A DNA stretch of 64,000 bases, taken from NCBI GenBank assembly GCA_021205385.1, contig JAJPXQ010000030.1, positions 1 to 64,000 of the forward strand, in the 5' to 3' direction. The position numbers and the translations under genes were made by a program. Below the pieces are notes generated by a model. The model saw nothing but the letters and a program-made list of their open reading frames with translations. It searched no databases and had not been told where the DNA came from. Source of the DNA: Lachnospiraceae bacterium (lineage in GTDB: Bacteria > Bacillota > Clostridia > Lachnospirales > Lachnospiraceae). Positions 28,725 to 37,788 of the stretch are shown piece after piece (position 1 is the stretch's first letter; the number at the start of each line of letters is the position of its first letter).

Positions 28725-29372
28725 ATGGTAAAATCAAACTACGAGGTTACGAGAGACCGCACAGAACTTCGTTTTCTGGAATATGACCAGCAGAAGATGA
28801 TTGAAAAATTTCATCTGGAACACGACACACATTATCTTTACCTGAAGTTTGTGGGAAGGGATTATCGGATTGATCGCGAGACAGGGCGGATCGAGTGGAC
28901 GGAAGATGCATTCTCCCATGTGGAGCATGCGGGTTTTAATGAGGTGCTCTCTATTTGTGACGTGCTGTGCGACTCGAAGGAGAACTGCCATCTCTCCGGC
29001 AGATTTGTGAAGGTGAACAATCTGAGGGGAACCGTTCGCTCTTCCGGCCTGGGAGACGATCTTTATGGAAATTATACAAGGTATTTCGATACGAGAACCC
29101 CGGCGCTTCGGAAGGCCTGTGAAGCTTTGGGCGGAGAAAAGCAGCGGATTGGAGACGTGTCGTATTTGCTGCATCCGTTTCCCTTTTTGCCGCTGGTACT
29201 GCAGTTCTGGGAATCGGATGAGGAGTTTCCAGCCAGCCTGAAGATCATGTGGGACGAAAATACGCTGGATTTTCTGCGGTATGAGACGACTTACTATGTG
29301 GTGGGCCATGTGCTGGACAGGCTGAAGGAACTGATGGGCTCCTGTGACAATCAGGAACCGTCTGCTATATAA
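28725..29372 (+). CDS. DUF3786 domain protein
   Basis: A 215-residue soluble protein typical of the DUF3786 family in anaerobic Firmicutes and Deltaproteobacteria, with DYRIDRETGRIEW, the ICDVLCDSKENCHLSGRFVK stretch and PLVLQFWESDEEFPAS. Its function is unknown; relatives often sit near corrinoid or iron-sulfur genes. The ATG at 28725 follows AGGAAAG; longer in-frame starts run into the upstream remnant. The C-terminus ends 28 bp before the ZIP gene. Confidence 0.82.
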   Translation: MVKSNYEVTRDRTELRFLEYDQQKMIEKFHLEHDTHYLYLKFVGRDYRIDRETGRIEWTEDAFSHVEHAGFNEVLSICDVLCDSKENCHLSGRFVKVNNLRGTVRSSGLGDDLYGNYTRYFDTRTPALRKACEALGGEKQRIGDVSYLLHPFPFLPLVLQFWESDEEFPASLKIMWDENTLDFLRYETTYYVVGHVLDRLKELMGSCDNQEPSAI

Positions 29373-29400
29373 TGAAACAGGATGGAAAGAGTGTCATAGT

Positions 29401-30186
29401 ATGATAATAGAGGTATTAAGAGGAATTCTGATCCCCTTTCTGGGTACATCCCTGGGGGCAGGCTGTGTATTCTTTATGAGAAAATCGATTCACCCGCTGC
29501 TGCAGCGGGCGCTGATCGGCTTCGCCTCTGGGGTTATGGTAGCGGCTTCCATCTGGAGTCTGCTGATCCCGGCGATCGAGCAGGGAGAGGGCGCGGCGGC
29601 GGTACTTCCTGCTGTACTGGGTTTCTGGGTCGGTATCCTGTTTCTGCTGTTGCTGGATCATGTGATTCCGCACTTGCATATGAACAGCGAGGAAGCCGAG
29701 GGACCGGACAGCGCGAAGGCGCGTCTGAAAAAGACGACAATGCTCGTACTGGCCGTGACGCTGCACAATCTTCCCGAGGGCATGGCGGTAGGCGTAGTCT
29801 ATGCCGGCTATATGAGCGGAAACTCCAATATCACTGCGCTCGGCGCACTTGCTCTGTCTGTCGGTATTGCGATTCAGAATTTCCCGGAAGGCGCGATCAT
29901 CTCCATGCCCCTGCGCGCGGAAGGCGTCGGAAAAGGGCGGGCTTTTCTGTATGGCGTGCTCTCGGGCATTGTGGAGCCGCTGGGCGCGCTGCTCACAATC
30001 TTCGCCGCCGGGCTGCTTCTTCCGGCGCTGCCGTTTCTTCTGAGCTTCGCGGCGGGCGCGATGATGTATGTGGTCATCGAGGAGTTGATCCCGGAGATGT
30101 CAGAAGAACCGCATTCCAACATTGGCACGGTGCTGTTTGCACTTGGCTTTACGGTGATGATGGCGCTGGATGTGGTGCTGGGATAA
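29401..30186 (+). CDS. ZIP-family divalent metal transporter
   Basis: The 261-residue inner-membrane protein has eight predicted helices and the two metal-site motifs of ZIP proteins, TLHNLPEGMAVG in TM4 and IAIQNFPEGAIIS in TM5, with a histidine-containing loop (HVIPHLHMNSEE) before TM4. It most likely moves zinc or iron into the cytoplasm. The ATG at 29401 is preceded by GGAAAGAG at a slightly long distance. Confidence 0.9.
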   Translation: MIIEVLRGILIPFLGTSLGAGCVFFMRKSIHPLLQRALIGFASGVMVAASIWSLLIPAIEQGEGAAAVLPAVLGFWVGILFLLLLDHVIPHLHMNSEEAEGPDSAKARLKKTTMLVLAVTLHNLPEGMAVGVVYAGYMSGNSNITALGALALSVGIAIQNFPEGAIISMPLRAEGVGKGRAFLYGVLSGIVEPLGALLTIFAAGLLLPALPFLLSFAAGAMMYVVIEELIPEMSEEPHSNIGTVLFALGFTVMMALDVVLG

Positions 30187-30201
30187 ATTTGGGAAAAACA
30201 C

Positions 30202-30230
30202 TTGACAGGCATAGCAGAAACTGGTATATT
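30202..30230 (+). promoter_or_regulatory. Promoter of the rubrerythrin gene
   Basis: TTGACA at 30202-30207, 17 bp, then TATATT at 30225-30230. Confidence 0.8.
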
Positions 30231-30237
30231 AAAACAG

Positions 30238-30252
30238 TAATAATTATTGTTA
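30238..30252 (+). promoter_or_regulatory. PerR/Fur-type operator at the rubrerythrin promoter
   Basis: TAATAAT-T-ATTGTTA is a 7-1-7 inverted repeat with one mismatch, close to the PerR box consensus. It lies 7 bp downstream of the -10 element, so bound repressor would block transcription until peroxide stress. Confidence 0.55.
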
Positions 30253-30276
30253 TTGAAAACCAGAGGAGGAAAACCA

Positions 30277-30819
30277 ATGAAGGAATTAAAAGGAACGAAG
30301 ACTGAGCAGAACCTGATGACCGCATTCGCGGGAGAGTCCCAGGCGCACACGAAGTATCTCTATTACGCGAGCCAGGCGAAGAAGGACGGCTACGTGCAGA
30401 TGGGGGATATCTTCACGGAGACCGCGCTCAATGAGAAGGAGCACGCAAAGATGTGGTTCAAGCTGCTGCACGGCGGTAAGGTGCCGGCCACGATGGAAAA
30501 TCTTGCAGACGCCGCTGCCGGTGAGAACTATGAGTGGACCGACATGTACGACGGCTTCGCGAAGACTGCGAAGGAAGAGGGCTTTGATCACATTGCTTTC
30601 CTCTTCGAGGAGGTCGGCAAGATCGAGAAGGAGCATGAGGAGCGCTATCGCAAGCTGATCTCCAATATCGAGGGTGATCTGGTCTTCACGAAAGACGGAG
30701 ATGCCGTCTGGCAGTGTTCGAACTGCGGTCACATCTGCGTGGGCAAGAAGGCTCCCGAGGTATGTCCGGTATGCGCACATCCGCAGAGCTATTTCCAGGT
30801 CAGGGCACAGAATTACTAA
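30277..30819 (+). CDS. rbr: Rubrerythrin
   Basis: A peroxide-reducing diiron protein of anaerobes. The 180-residue protein has an N-terminal ferritin-like four-helix domain with the E...ExxH ligands ([37 protein letters not shown]) and a C-terminal rubredoxin domain ([10 protein letters not shown]...[11 protein letters not shown]) with four cysteines. AGAGGAGG precedes the ATG. A strong promoter and PerR-like box lie upstream and a strong terminator follows, so it is a single peroxide-responsive gene. Confidence 0.95.
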   Translation: MKELKGTKTEQNLMTAFAGESQAHTKYLYYASQAKKDGYVQMGDIFTETALNEKEHAKMWFKLLHGGKVPATMENLADAAAGENYEWTDMYDGFAKTAKEEGFDHIAFLFEEVGKIEKEHEERYRKLISNIEGDLVFTKDGDAVWQCSNCGHICVGKKAPEVCPVCAHPQSYFQVRAQNY

Positions 30820-30836
30820 AATTGTCTGTAATTGTC

Positions 30837-30874
30837 CGGTCACCGCAAAATCTGTTTTGCGGTGACCGTTTTTT
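30837..30874 (+). terminator. Terminator of rbr
   Basis: A perfect 14-bp stem (CGGTCACCGCAAAA/TTTTGCGGTGACCG) with a TCTG loop and a TTTTTT tail. Confidence 0.9.
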
Positions 30875-30927
30875 ATGTTACAATGTCCGCATAGCTTTGT
30901 GAATCTGCAGGTATGGAGGAGGATATT

Positions 30928-31428
30928 ATGGAACGACTGCTGGCCGCCATGATGGAATATGACAAAGGAGACCCGAAGCGCATTCAGCACTTTATCAAGG
31001 TGTATGAGTTTGCGCGGACGATCGGAAAGCTGGAAGGACTCGACGGGCACACGCAGTTTGTGCTTGAGAGCGCGGCGATCGTGCACGATATCGGTATTCA
31101 CTCGGCGGAGAAGAAATATGGCAACTGCTCCGGGAAATATCAGGAGCTCGAGGGACCGCCGGAGGCGGAAAAACTGTTGAAAAGCCTTGACTGGCCGGAG
31201 GATGTGACGGAGCGGGTGTCATACCTGGTGGGACACCATCACACTTACTCGCAGATTGAGGGCAGCGACTATCAGATTCTGGTGGAGGCGGATTTCCTCG
31301 TCAATCTTTTCGAGGATGAGTCTTCCGGACAGACACAGAGAAGCGTTTACCGGAAAATTTTCCGCACGCAGGCGGGAAAACGCCTCTTTGCGGCGCAGTT
31401 TCCGGACGCAGTGGAAGAGGTATCATGA
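30928..31428 (+). CDS. HD-domain phosphohydrolase-like protein
   Basis: A 166-residue HD-superfamily protein with a histidine in IQHFIKVYEFA, the HD pair in AAIVHDIGIHSAEKKYG and the later histidines in YLVGHHHTYSQIEG and EADFLVNLFED. These are metal-dependent phosphohydrolases; the substrate could be a nucleotide. The ATG at 30928 follows GGAGGAGG. It overlaps the GTPase-NYN gene by 4 bp (ATGA), so the two are translationally coupled. Confidence 0.85.
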   Translation: MERLLAAMMEYDKGDPKRIQHFIKVYEFARTIGKLEGLDGHTQFVLESAAIVHDIGIHSAEKKYGNCSGKYQELEGPPEAEKLLKSLDWPEDVTERVSYLVGHHHTYSQIEGSDYQILVEADFLVNLFEDESSGQTQRSVYRKIFRTQAGKRLFAAQFPDAVEEVS

Positions 31429-34097
31429 AAGGGCATATCTGCATTGCGGTACTGGCGCATGTCGACGCGGGAAAGACGACGCTGTCGGAGGCAATGCTCT
31501 ATCTCTGCGGCGCGATCCGGCGGCTGGGCCGCGTGGATATGCGAAACGCGTTCCTGGATACGGATGAACTGGAGCGTGCGCGGGGCATCACGATCTATTC
31601 CAAACAGGCGGAATTTACGCTCGGAGATTATCAGATGACGCTGCTGGATACGCCGGGACATGTGGATTTCTCAGCGGAGATGGAGCGCACGCTGCAGGTG
31701 CTCGACTATGCGGTGCTTGTGGTCAGCGGTGCGGACGGGGTACAGAGTCACACCCGCACGCTCTGGAAGCTGTTACGGCGCTATGGAATTCCGGTGTTTC
31801 TCTTTGTCAACAAGATGGACCAGCCGGGGACAGACCGCGCGGCGCTCATGGAGGAGCTGAAAAGAGAGCTGGACGAGGGCTGTGTGGACTTTGGAGGCGA
31901 AGATCCGGCCTTTCTGGAAAATGTCGCGGTCTGCGAGGAGCAGGCGCTCGAGCATTACCTGGAGAGCGGAGTGCTCTCAGAGGAGGAAATTGCGCGTCTT
32001 ATCCGGGAGCGGAAGGTTTTCCCGTGCTGGTTTGGCTCGGCGCTCAGATTGGACGGGGTGGAGACTTTTCTCGCAGGAATGGGGCATTACATGCGTTGTC
32101 CTGTCTGGGGCGACGCTTTTGGCGCACGCGTTTTCAAGGTCAGCCGGGACGGGCAGGGCAGCCGTTTAAGCTGGCTGCGTGTAACCGGCGGGACGCTGCA
32201 TGTGAAGGATGTGCTGCCTGCTGGAAAGGTTAACCAGATCCGTGTCTATTCCGGGGAAAAATATGAGACGAGGAGCGAGGCGGAGGCAGGAATTGTGTGT
32301 GCGGTGACGGGTCTTGACGGGACGCGTCCCGGCGAGGGTCTGGGCGCCGCTGAGGGGACGAATCTGCCGATCCTCGAGCCGGTGCTGAGCTATCGGGTTC
32401 TGCCGCCGCATGGCTGCGATCCGCAGCAGCTCTATGGAAAGCTCCGGCAGCTCGAGGAGGAGGAACCGGAGCTGCACATTCGCTGGGACGAGGAGCTGCG
32501 GGAAATTCAGGCGCAGCTCATGGGCGAGGTGCAGATCGAGATCCTGAAGGCCAGGATTCTCGAGCGCTTCGATCTGTCGGTCGATTTTGACGAGGGAAAC
32601 ATCGTATATAAGGAAACGATCCGGAATACCGTGGAAGGCGTCGGACACTTTGAACCGCTCCGCCATTATGCGGAGGTACATCTTCTGCTGGAGCCGGGAG
32701 AGCCGGGCAGCGGTCTGACCTTTTCGTCTTCCTGCAGCGAGGGCGAGCTTGCGCTGAACTGGCAGAGGCTGATTCTGACGCATCTTCAGGAGAAGACGCA
32801 TCGTGGGGTGCTGACCGGCTCGGAGATCACCGATCTACATATCACGCTGGCGGCTGGAAAGGCGCATCTCAAACATACGGAGGGCGGGGATTTCCGTCAG
32901 GCTACCTATCGCGCCCTGCGCCAGGGACTGATGCAGGCCGAGAGCGTGCTGCTGGAGCCCTGGTATGAGTTCCGACTGGAATTGCCTGCGGACAGTGTGG
33001 GGCGGGCGATGTCCGATCTGGAGCGCATGGGCGCCGCGCAGGAGCCGCCGGATCAGGCGGGCGGCATGGCGGTGCTGAGAGGGAGCGTTCCCGTAGCCGC
33101 CATCCGCAATTATCAGCGGGAGCTGAACACTTACACTCGTGGACAGGGGCAGTTGAACTGCACACTGAAGGGCTACGCGCCCTGTCACAATGCGGAAGAA
33201 GTGATAGAGCGCTGCGCCTATGATCCGGATGCTGACATGGATAATCCCTCTGCCTCAGTATTCTGCTATCACGGCGCGGGGACGGTCATACCCTGGTATG
33301 AGGTGCCGGAGCATATGCATCTGGAGAGCGTACGGAAAGAAGAGAGAGGCGAAGCGGGAAGCGTACCGGTCTTCACGCCGCCGCGAAGGGAGAGGAAAGC
33401 GGCGGACAGTGCGCGGGAAGAAAAAGAGCTTGAGGAGATTTTCACGCGCACCTACGGCGCGCCGAAGGAGCGATCAGGCGGTTCCGTCTCCCGACGCGTC
33501 TATGGAAAAGAGCCGGGACGAGCCGGGAACCGGGACGCATCCGGAAAAGAAAAACCGGAGAAGCCCTATGTCTACAGGCCGAAGCCCGCGCTGCCGGAAT
33601 ATCTGCTGGTGGACGGCTACAATGTGATCTTTGCCTGGGAAGACTTAAGCGAGCTTGCAAAGACGAGCATTGCCGGGGCGCGCGAAAAGCTGCAGGATAT
33701 TCTCTGTAATTATCAGGGCTACCGGCAGTGTCAGGTGATTCTGGTCTTTGATGCTTACCGGGTGGAGGGACATAAAGAAGAGATCTTTCATTATCACAAT
33801 ATCGATGTTGTGTATACGAGGGAAGCGGAGACCGCGGACAGTTATATCGAGCGGACCGCACACCAGATCGGGCGGAAATACCGCGTGACGGTCGCAACCT
33901 CGGACGGCCTGGAGCAGATCATCATCCGCGGACAGGGCTGCGTGACAATGTCCTCGCGCGAGCTGAAGGAAGAGATCGAGCGCAGCAACCGGGAGATTCG
34001 CGAGACTTATGTGGACCGCTTCCCGAAAAATAAAAATTATCTGTTTGGCGGTCTGGGGGACAGGCTGGCAGGGCAGGAGGATAAAGATGGAACGTGA
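31425..34097 (+). CDS. EF-G/TetM-like GTPase fused to a Rae1/YacP-like NYN nuclease domain
   Basis: An 890-residue fusion. Residues 1-640 are a full ribosomal-protection-type GTPase with AHVDAGKTT (11-19), [13 protein letters not shown] (from 75), NKMD (from 129), and domains III-V similar to TetM/TetW. A charged linker (about 640-720) follows. Residues 723-870 are a NYN domain close to Rae1 (YacP), with acidic residues D730 (LLVDGYN), D776 (VFDAYRVEG), D805 (ETADSYIER) and D827 (ATSDGLEQ) aligned to the nuclease site. Rae1 cuts mRNA in the ribosomal A site. The fusion suggests a factor that docks like EF-G and cleaves mRNA on the ribosome; tetracycline resistance is not implied. Confidence 0.88.
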   Translation: MKGHICIAVLAHVDAGKTTLSEAMLYLCGAIRRLGRVDMRNAFLDTDELERARGITIYSKQAEFTLGDYQMTLLDTPGHVDFSAEMERTLQVLDYAVLVVSGADGVQSHTRTLWKLLRRYGIPVFLFVNKMDQPGTDRAALMEELKRELDEGCVDFGGEDPAFLENVAVCEEQALEHYLESGVLSEEEIARLIRERKVFPCWFGSALRLDGVETFLAGMGHYMRCPVWGDAFGARVFKVSRDGQGSRLSWLRVTGGTLHVKDVLPAGKVNQIRVYSGEKYETRSEAEAGIVCAVTGLDGTRPGEGLGAAEGTNLPILEPVLSYRVLPPHGCDPQQLYGKLRQLEEEEPELHIRWDEELREIQAQLMGEVQIEILKARILERFDLSVDFDEGNIVYKETIRNTVEGVGHFEPLRHYAEVHLLLEPGEPGSGLTFSSSCSEGELALNWQRLILTHLQEKTHRGVLTGSEITDLHITLAAGKAHLKHTEGGDFRQATYRALRQGLMQAESVLLEPWYEFRLELPADSVGRAMSDLERMGAAQEPPDQAGGMAVLRGSVPVAAIRNYQRELNTYTRGQGQLNCTLKGYAPCHNAEEVIERCAYDPDADMDNPSASVFCYHGAGTVIPWYEVPEHMHLESVRKEERGEAGSVPVFTPPRRERKAADSAREEKELEEIFTRTYGAPKERSGGSVSRRVYGKEPGRAGNRDASGKEKPEKPYVYRPKPALPEYLLVDGYNVIFAWEDLSELAKTSIAGAREKLQDILCNYQGYRQCQVILVFDAYRVEGHKEEIFHYHNIDVVYTREAETADSYIERTAHQIGRKYRVTVATSDGLEQIIIRGQGCVTMSSRELKEEIERSNREIRETYVDRFPKNKNYLFGGLGDRLAGQEDKDGT

Positions 34098-34722
34098 GAT
34101 AGACTGGAAGGAAGTGTCGGACGGACGCTTCTACCGGGCGAATGATATGGTGCGGGTGGACTGCGGAGGCTGCGCGGGCTGCTCGGAGTGCTGTCGGGGT
34201 ATGGGCGAATCCATCGTGCTCGACCCGCTCGATATATTCCGTCTGTGTGGCGGCCTGCATACGGATTTTAACGGTCTTTTGCAGGGAAGCATTGAGCTGC
34301 ATATTGTCGATGATCTGATTCTTCCGAATCTTTGTATGTCCGGCCCTGAGGAAGCCTGTGTATTTCTTGACGCCTCCGGCCGTTGCAGCGTCCACGCCTT
34401 ACGCCCCGGATTCTGCCGGATGTTTCCGCTGGGCCGCTGCTATGAGGACGGCTCCTTTCGCTATTTTCTGCAGGTTCACGAATGTCCGAAGCCGGACAAG
34501 GGTAAGGTGAAGGTGAAGAAATGGCTCGACACGCCGAATCTGAAAGAATATGAAGCCTATATTACCCGCTGGCACTATTATCTGAAGGATTTGACGGCAG
34601 AAGTCCGGGAGGATTCCTCGCGGCTGAAACCGGTCAGCATGGAGCTGTTGCAGAGATTCTACGTCACGCCCTACCGCTGGGACGAAGATTTCTATGAGCA
34701 GTTTTACGAGCGCATAAAATAA
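34087..34722 (+). CDS. YkgJ-family cysteine cluster protein
   Basis: A 211-residue protein with the YkgJ CxxCxxCC motif (CGGCAGCSECCRGMGES), a later CRMFPLGRC and CSVH cysteine set, likely binding an iron-sulfur or zinc centre. AGGAGG precedes the ATG at 34087, and it overlaps the GTPase-NYN stop by 11 bp, so it belongs to the same operon. The biochemical role of the family is unclear. Confidence 0.85.
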   Translation: MEREIDWKEVSDGRFYRANDMVRVDCGGCAGCSECCRGMGESIVLDPLDIFRLCGGLHTDFNGLLQGSIELHIVDDLILPNLCMSGPEEACVFLDASGRCSVHALRPGFCRMFPLGRCYEDGSFRYFLQVHECPKPDKGKVKVKKWLDTPNLKEYEAYITRWHYYLKDLTAEVREDSSRLKPVSMELLQRFYVTPYRWDEDFYEQFYERIK

Positions 34723-34759
34723 ACCGCTGCAGAGATTGCTGTATTCTCTGCAGCGGTTT
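34721..34759. terminator. Bidirectional terminator between the YkgJ gene and dapL
   Basis: A 15-bp perfect stem (AAACCGCTGCAGAGA/TCTCTGCAGCGGTTT) with a 9-base loop between convergent genes. Confidence 0.85.
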
Positions 34760-34776
34760 CCGGTTTCGTCCATCTA

Positions 34777-35982
34777 TTATGCAAACAGCTTTTCAAAGCG
34801 CTGCATCGCCTCGACCGTCTTTTCATAATTTCCGAACGAGGTCAGGCGGAAGAAGTTCTTTCCGTTTTCCCCAAAGCCCGCGCCGGGCGTGCCGACGACC
34901 TGGATATTCTGAAGCAGGTAATCGAAGCATTCCCAGGACTCCATACCGTTCGGGCACTCGAACCAGATGTAAGGCGAATTGATGCCGCCGTAGAAGCGGA
35001 TGCCGAGACGGCTCATCGTGTCGGCGATGACGCGCGCGTTTCTCTTATAATAATTGATGTTCTCCTGGCATTCCGCGATGCCCTCCTCGGAGAAGACGAG
35101 CTCCGCGCCTTTCTGCACGATGTAGGAGGCGCCGTTGAATTTTGTGGACTGGCGGCGGTTCCACATCGCGTTCAGCGACATCTCCTCGCCGGTCGAGGCA
35201 GTAAAGACGAGCTCCTTCGGGACGACCGTGTAGCCGCAGCGCGTACCCGTGAAGCCGGCGGTCTTCGAGAGGGAGCAGAACTCGATCGCGCATTTCTTCG
35301 CGCCTTCGATCGCGAAGATGCTCCGCGGAAGCTCCGGATCGCTGATGAAGGCCTCATAGGCGGAGTCGAAGAGGATGATCGCCTCGTTTGCAAGCGCGTA
35401 GTCGACCCATTCCTTCAGCTGCGCTTTGTTGTAGCAGGCCCCGGTGGGATTATTCGGCGAGCAGAGATAGATCACGTCCGCGTGCTGGGATTTATCCGGC
35501 ATCGGCAGGAAACCATTGTCCGCGTTCCCGGAGAGGTAGGTCACCTGATTGCCGCACATGATGTTCGTGTCGACATAGACCGGGTAAACCGGGTCGGGGA
35601 CGAGTACGACGTTGTCGTGGCCGAAGAGGTCCGTGATATTGCCGGTGTCGCTCTTGGCGCCGTCGGAGATAAAGATGGCGTCCGGATCGACCTCCACACC
35701 GTTTCTGTGATAGTAGGCGGCGACGGCCTTCCTGGTCTCCTCATAGCCCTGCTCGGGACCATAGCCCTTGAAGGTCTCTGCGCTCGCCATCGCCTCGACG
35801 CCCTGATGAAGCGCGTCCACGACGACCTTTCCGAGCGGCAGCGTCACGTCGCCGATGCCCAGCCGGATGATCTGCGCGCCCTTTTCCGGATTGCTCTCCT
35901 TGTAGGCCGCTGTGCGGTGGGCGATCTCAGAGAAGAGATAGCTGGCTTTCAGATTCAGATAGTTTTCATTTAATTTTGGCAT
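34777..35982 (-). CDS. dapL: LL-diaminopimelate aminotransferase
   Basis: A PLP enzyme converting tetrahydrodipicolinate directly to LL-diaminopimelate for lysine and cell wall. The 401-residue protein has IRLGIGDVTLPL, FKGYGPEQGYEE, YLCSPNNPTGACYNK and the PLP lysine in FCSLSKTAGFTGTRCGY. AAAGGACG lies ahead of the ATG at 35982. It is 20 bp downstream of pyrG and probably cotranscribed. dapA and dapB occur separately at 48.8 kb, so the organism uses the DapL variant of the pathway. Confidence 0.95.
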   Translation of the reverse strand: MPKLNENYLNLKASYLFSEIAHRTAAYKESNPEKGAQIIRLGIGDVTLPLGKVVVDALHQGVEAMASAETFKGYGPEQGYEETRKAVAAYYHRNGVEVDPDAIFISDGAKSDTGNITDLFGHDNVVLVPDPVYPVYVDTNIMCGNQVTYLSGNADNGFLPMPDKSQHADVIYLCSPNNPTGACYNKAQLKEWVDYALANEAIILFDSAYEAFISDPELPRSIFAIEGAKKCAIEFCSLSKTAGFTGTRCGYTVVPKELVFTASTGEEMSLNAMWNRRQSTKFNGASYIVQKGAELVFSEEGIAECQENINYYKRNARVIADTMSRLGIRFYGGINSPYIWFECPNGMESWECFDYLLQNIQVVGTPGAGFGENGKNFFRLTSFGNYEKTVEAMQRFEKLFA

Positions 35983-36002
35983 AGCGGATGCAGCGTCCTT
36001 TC

Positions 36003-37613
36003 TTATATGGAATCTTTCGCCTTCAGCGCGGCCTCGATAAAGCCGCGGAACAGCGGGTGCGGGCGGTTCGGCCTGGATTTCAGCTCCGGATGCGCCTGCG
36101 TCGCGAGGAAGAAGGGGTGATCTTTAAGCTCAATCATCTCTACAATGCGCCCGTCCGGGGAAATGCCGGAGAGTACCATGCCGTGTTCGGTCAGCACCGA
36201 GCGGAAGTCGTTGTTGACCTCATAGCGGTGGCGGTGGCGCTCATGAATCAGTTCCTCGCCGTACAGTTCATAGGCCTTCGTGGACTTGTCGAGGACGCAG
36301 GGGCAGGAGCCCAGCCGCAGCGTGCCGCCGATATCCTCCACGCCATTCTGATCCGGCATCAGCGCGATGACCGGGTAGCGCGTGTTCGGGTCGAGCTCGA
36401 TGCTGTGCGCATCCTCCAGGCCGACCACGTGGCGGGCAAATTCAATGATAGCCACCTGCATGCCGAGGCAGAGCCCGAGATAAGGCACCTTGTGCTCGCG
36501 GGCATACTGCGCGGCCAGAATCTTTCCCTCGACGCCGCGGTGACCAAAGCCGCCGGGTACGAGAATGCCGCTGACATCGCCGAGCAGCTCGTCCACGGTC
36601 TCTTCCGTGACGGTTTCAGAGTCGATCCATTTGATATTGACGACCGCGTGATTCACGATGCCGCCGTGCTTGAGCGCCTCAACGACAGAAATATAAGCAT
36701 CGTGGAGCTGGATGTATTTGCCGACGATCGCGACATTTACTTCTGTCTGCGGATTGCGCAGCTTTTCGACCATCTCGATCCAGTCGGTGAGATCCGGCTC
36801 CGGGCAGGGCAGCTTCAGGCAGTCGCAGGCGGCCTGCGCCAGATGCTCGGCCTCCATTGCAAGCGGAGCTTCGTAGAGGTATTCCACGTCGAGGTTCTGG
36901 AGAACGTGCTCGCGCGGTACATTACAGAAGAGTGCAATCTTTTCCTTGATGCCCTTCTCGAGCGGATGCTCCGTGCGGCAGACGATGATGTCCGGCTGGA
37001 TGCCCATGCCCTGCAGCTCCTTGACCGAGGCCTGCGTGGGCTTGGTCTTCATCTCCTGGGAGGCCTTCAGGTAAGGAATCAGCGTGACGTGGATAATGAT
37101 TGCGTTCTCGTGGCCGACCTCGTGCTGGAACTGACGGATCGCCTCGATGAAAGGCTGACCCTCAATATCGCCGATCGTACCGCCGATCTCGATAATCGCA
37201 ATATGTGTCTCCTCGGAGGTATAGTTGCGATAAAAACGGCTCTTGATCTCATTTGTGATGTGCGGGATGACCTGCACGGTGCCGCCGCCGTAATCCCCGC
37301 GCCGCTCTTTCTGAAGAACAGTCCAGTAGACCTTTCCGGTTGTGACATTGGAGTTTTTATTCAGGCTTTCATCGATGAAGCGCTCGTAGTGTCCGAGGTC
37401 AAGATCGGTCTCCGCCCCATCGTCGGTGACAAAGACCTCGCCGTGCTGCACGGGATTCATTGTACCGGGGTCGATGTTGATATAGGGGTCGAATTTCTGC
37501 ATGGTGACCCGGTATCCGCGGGCTTTGAGAAGCCGTCCGAGAGAGGCGGCCGTGATTCCCTTGCCGAGGCCGGATACGACGCCACCTGTGACAAATACGT
37601 ATTTTACTGGCAT
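36003..37613 (-). CDS. pyrG: CTP synthase
   Basis: Makes CTP from UTP, ATP and glutamine. The 536-residue protein has the synthetase domain ([40 protein letters not shown]) and the glutamine amidotransferase domain with the nucleophile in LGLCLGMQ and the HPE motif in [18 protein letters not shown] precedes the ATG. A TATAAT-like -10 lies on the minus strand at 37649-37654. It is divergent from ftsH and followed by dapL. Confidence 0.97.
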   Translation of the reverse strand: MPVKYVFVTGGVVSGLGKGITAASLGRLLKARGYRVTMQKFDPYINIDPGTMNPVQHGEVFVTDDGAETDLDLGHYERFIDESLNKNSNVTTGKVYWTVLQKERRGDYGGGTVQVIPHITNEIKSRFYRNYTSEETHIAIIEIGGTIGDIEGQPFIEAIRQFQHEVGHENAIIIHVTLIPYLKASQEMKTKPTQASVKELQGMGIQPDIIVCRTEHPLEKGIKEKIALFCNVPREHVLQNLDVEYLYEAPLAMEAEHLAQAACDCLKLPCPEPDLTDWIEMVEKLRNPQTEVNVAIVGKYIQLHDAYISVVEALKHGGIVNHAVVNIKWIDSETVTEETVDELLGDVSGILVPGGFGHRGVEGKILAAQYAREHKVPYLGLCLGMQVAIIEFARHVVGLEDAHSIELDPNTRYPVIALMPDQNGVEDIGGTLRLGSCPCVLDKSTKAYELYGEELIHERHRHRYEVNNDFRSVLTEHGMVLSGISPDGRIVEMIELKDHPFFLATQAHPELKSRPNRPHPLFRGFIEAALKAKDSI

Positions 37614-37731
37614 AAGCTGTCCTCCTGCATTTTCAAAAAACTGCTTCCATTATAGCCGATACGAAAGGAAAAAGCGAGACATTCTTCACACTATTTTTAG
37701 AAATTCCTTTCAAATTTTGAAGTGGGGTGTA

Positions 37732-37760
37732 TTGATTTATCGGGGAAGGTTCACTATAAT
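37732..37760 (+). promoter_or_regulatory. Promoter of ftsH
   Basis: TTGATT at 37732-37737 and TATAAT at 37755-37760 with a 17-bp spacer, 28 bp before the start codon. Confidence 0.75.
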
Positions 37761-37788
37761 AGAAGTGTTACGTGCAAGGAGGAAAGCG

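Noticed and set aside
24070..29400. CRISPR array or cas genes in the accessory island
   Set aside because: No regularly spaced repeats are present; the only repeat is the two-copy 52-bp promoter sequence.
31425..34097. Tetracycline resistance gene
   Set aside because: The GTPase part resembles TetM, but the protein has an added nuclease-like domain, sits in a three-gene operon with HD and YkgJ proteins, and shows no transposon context.
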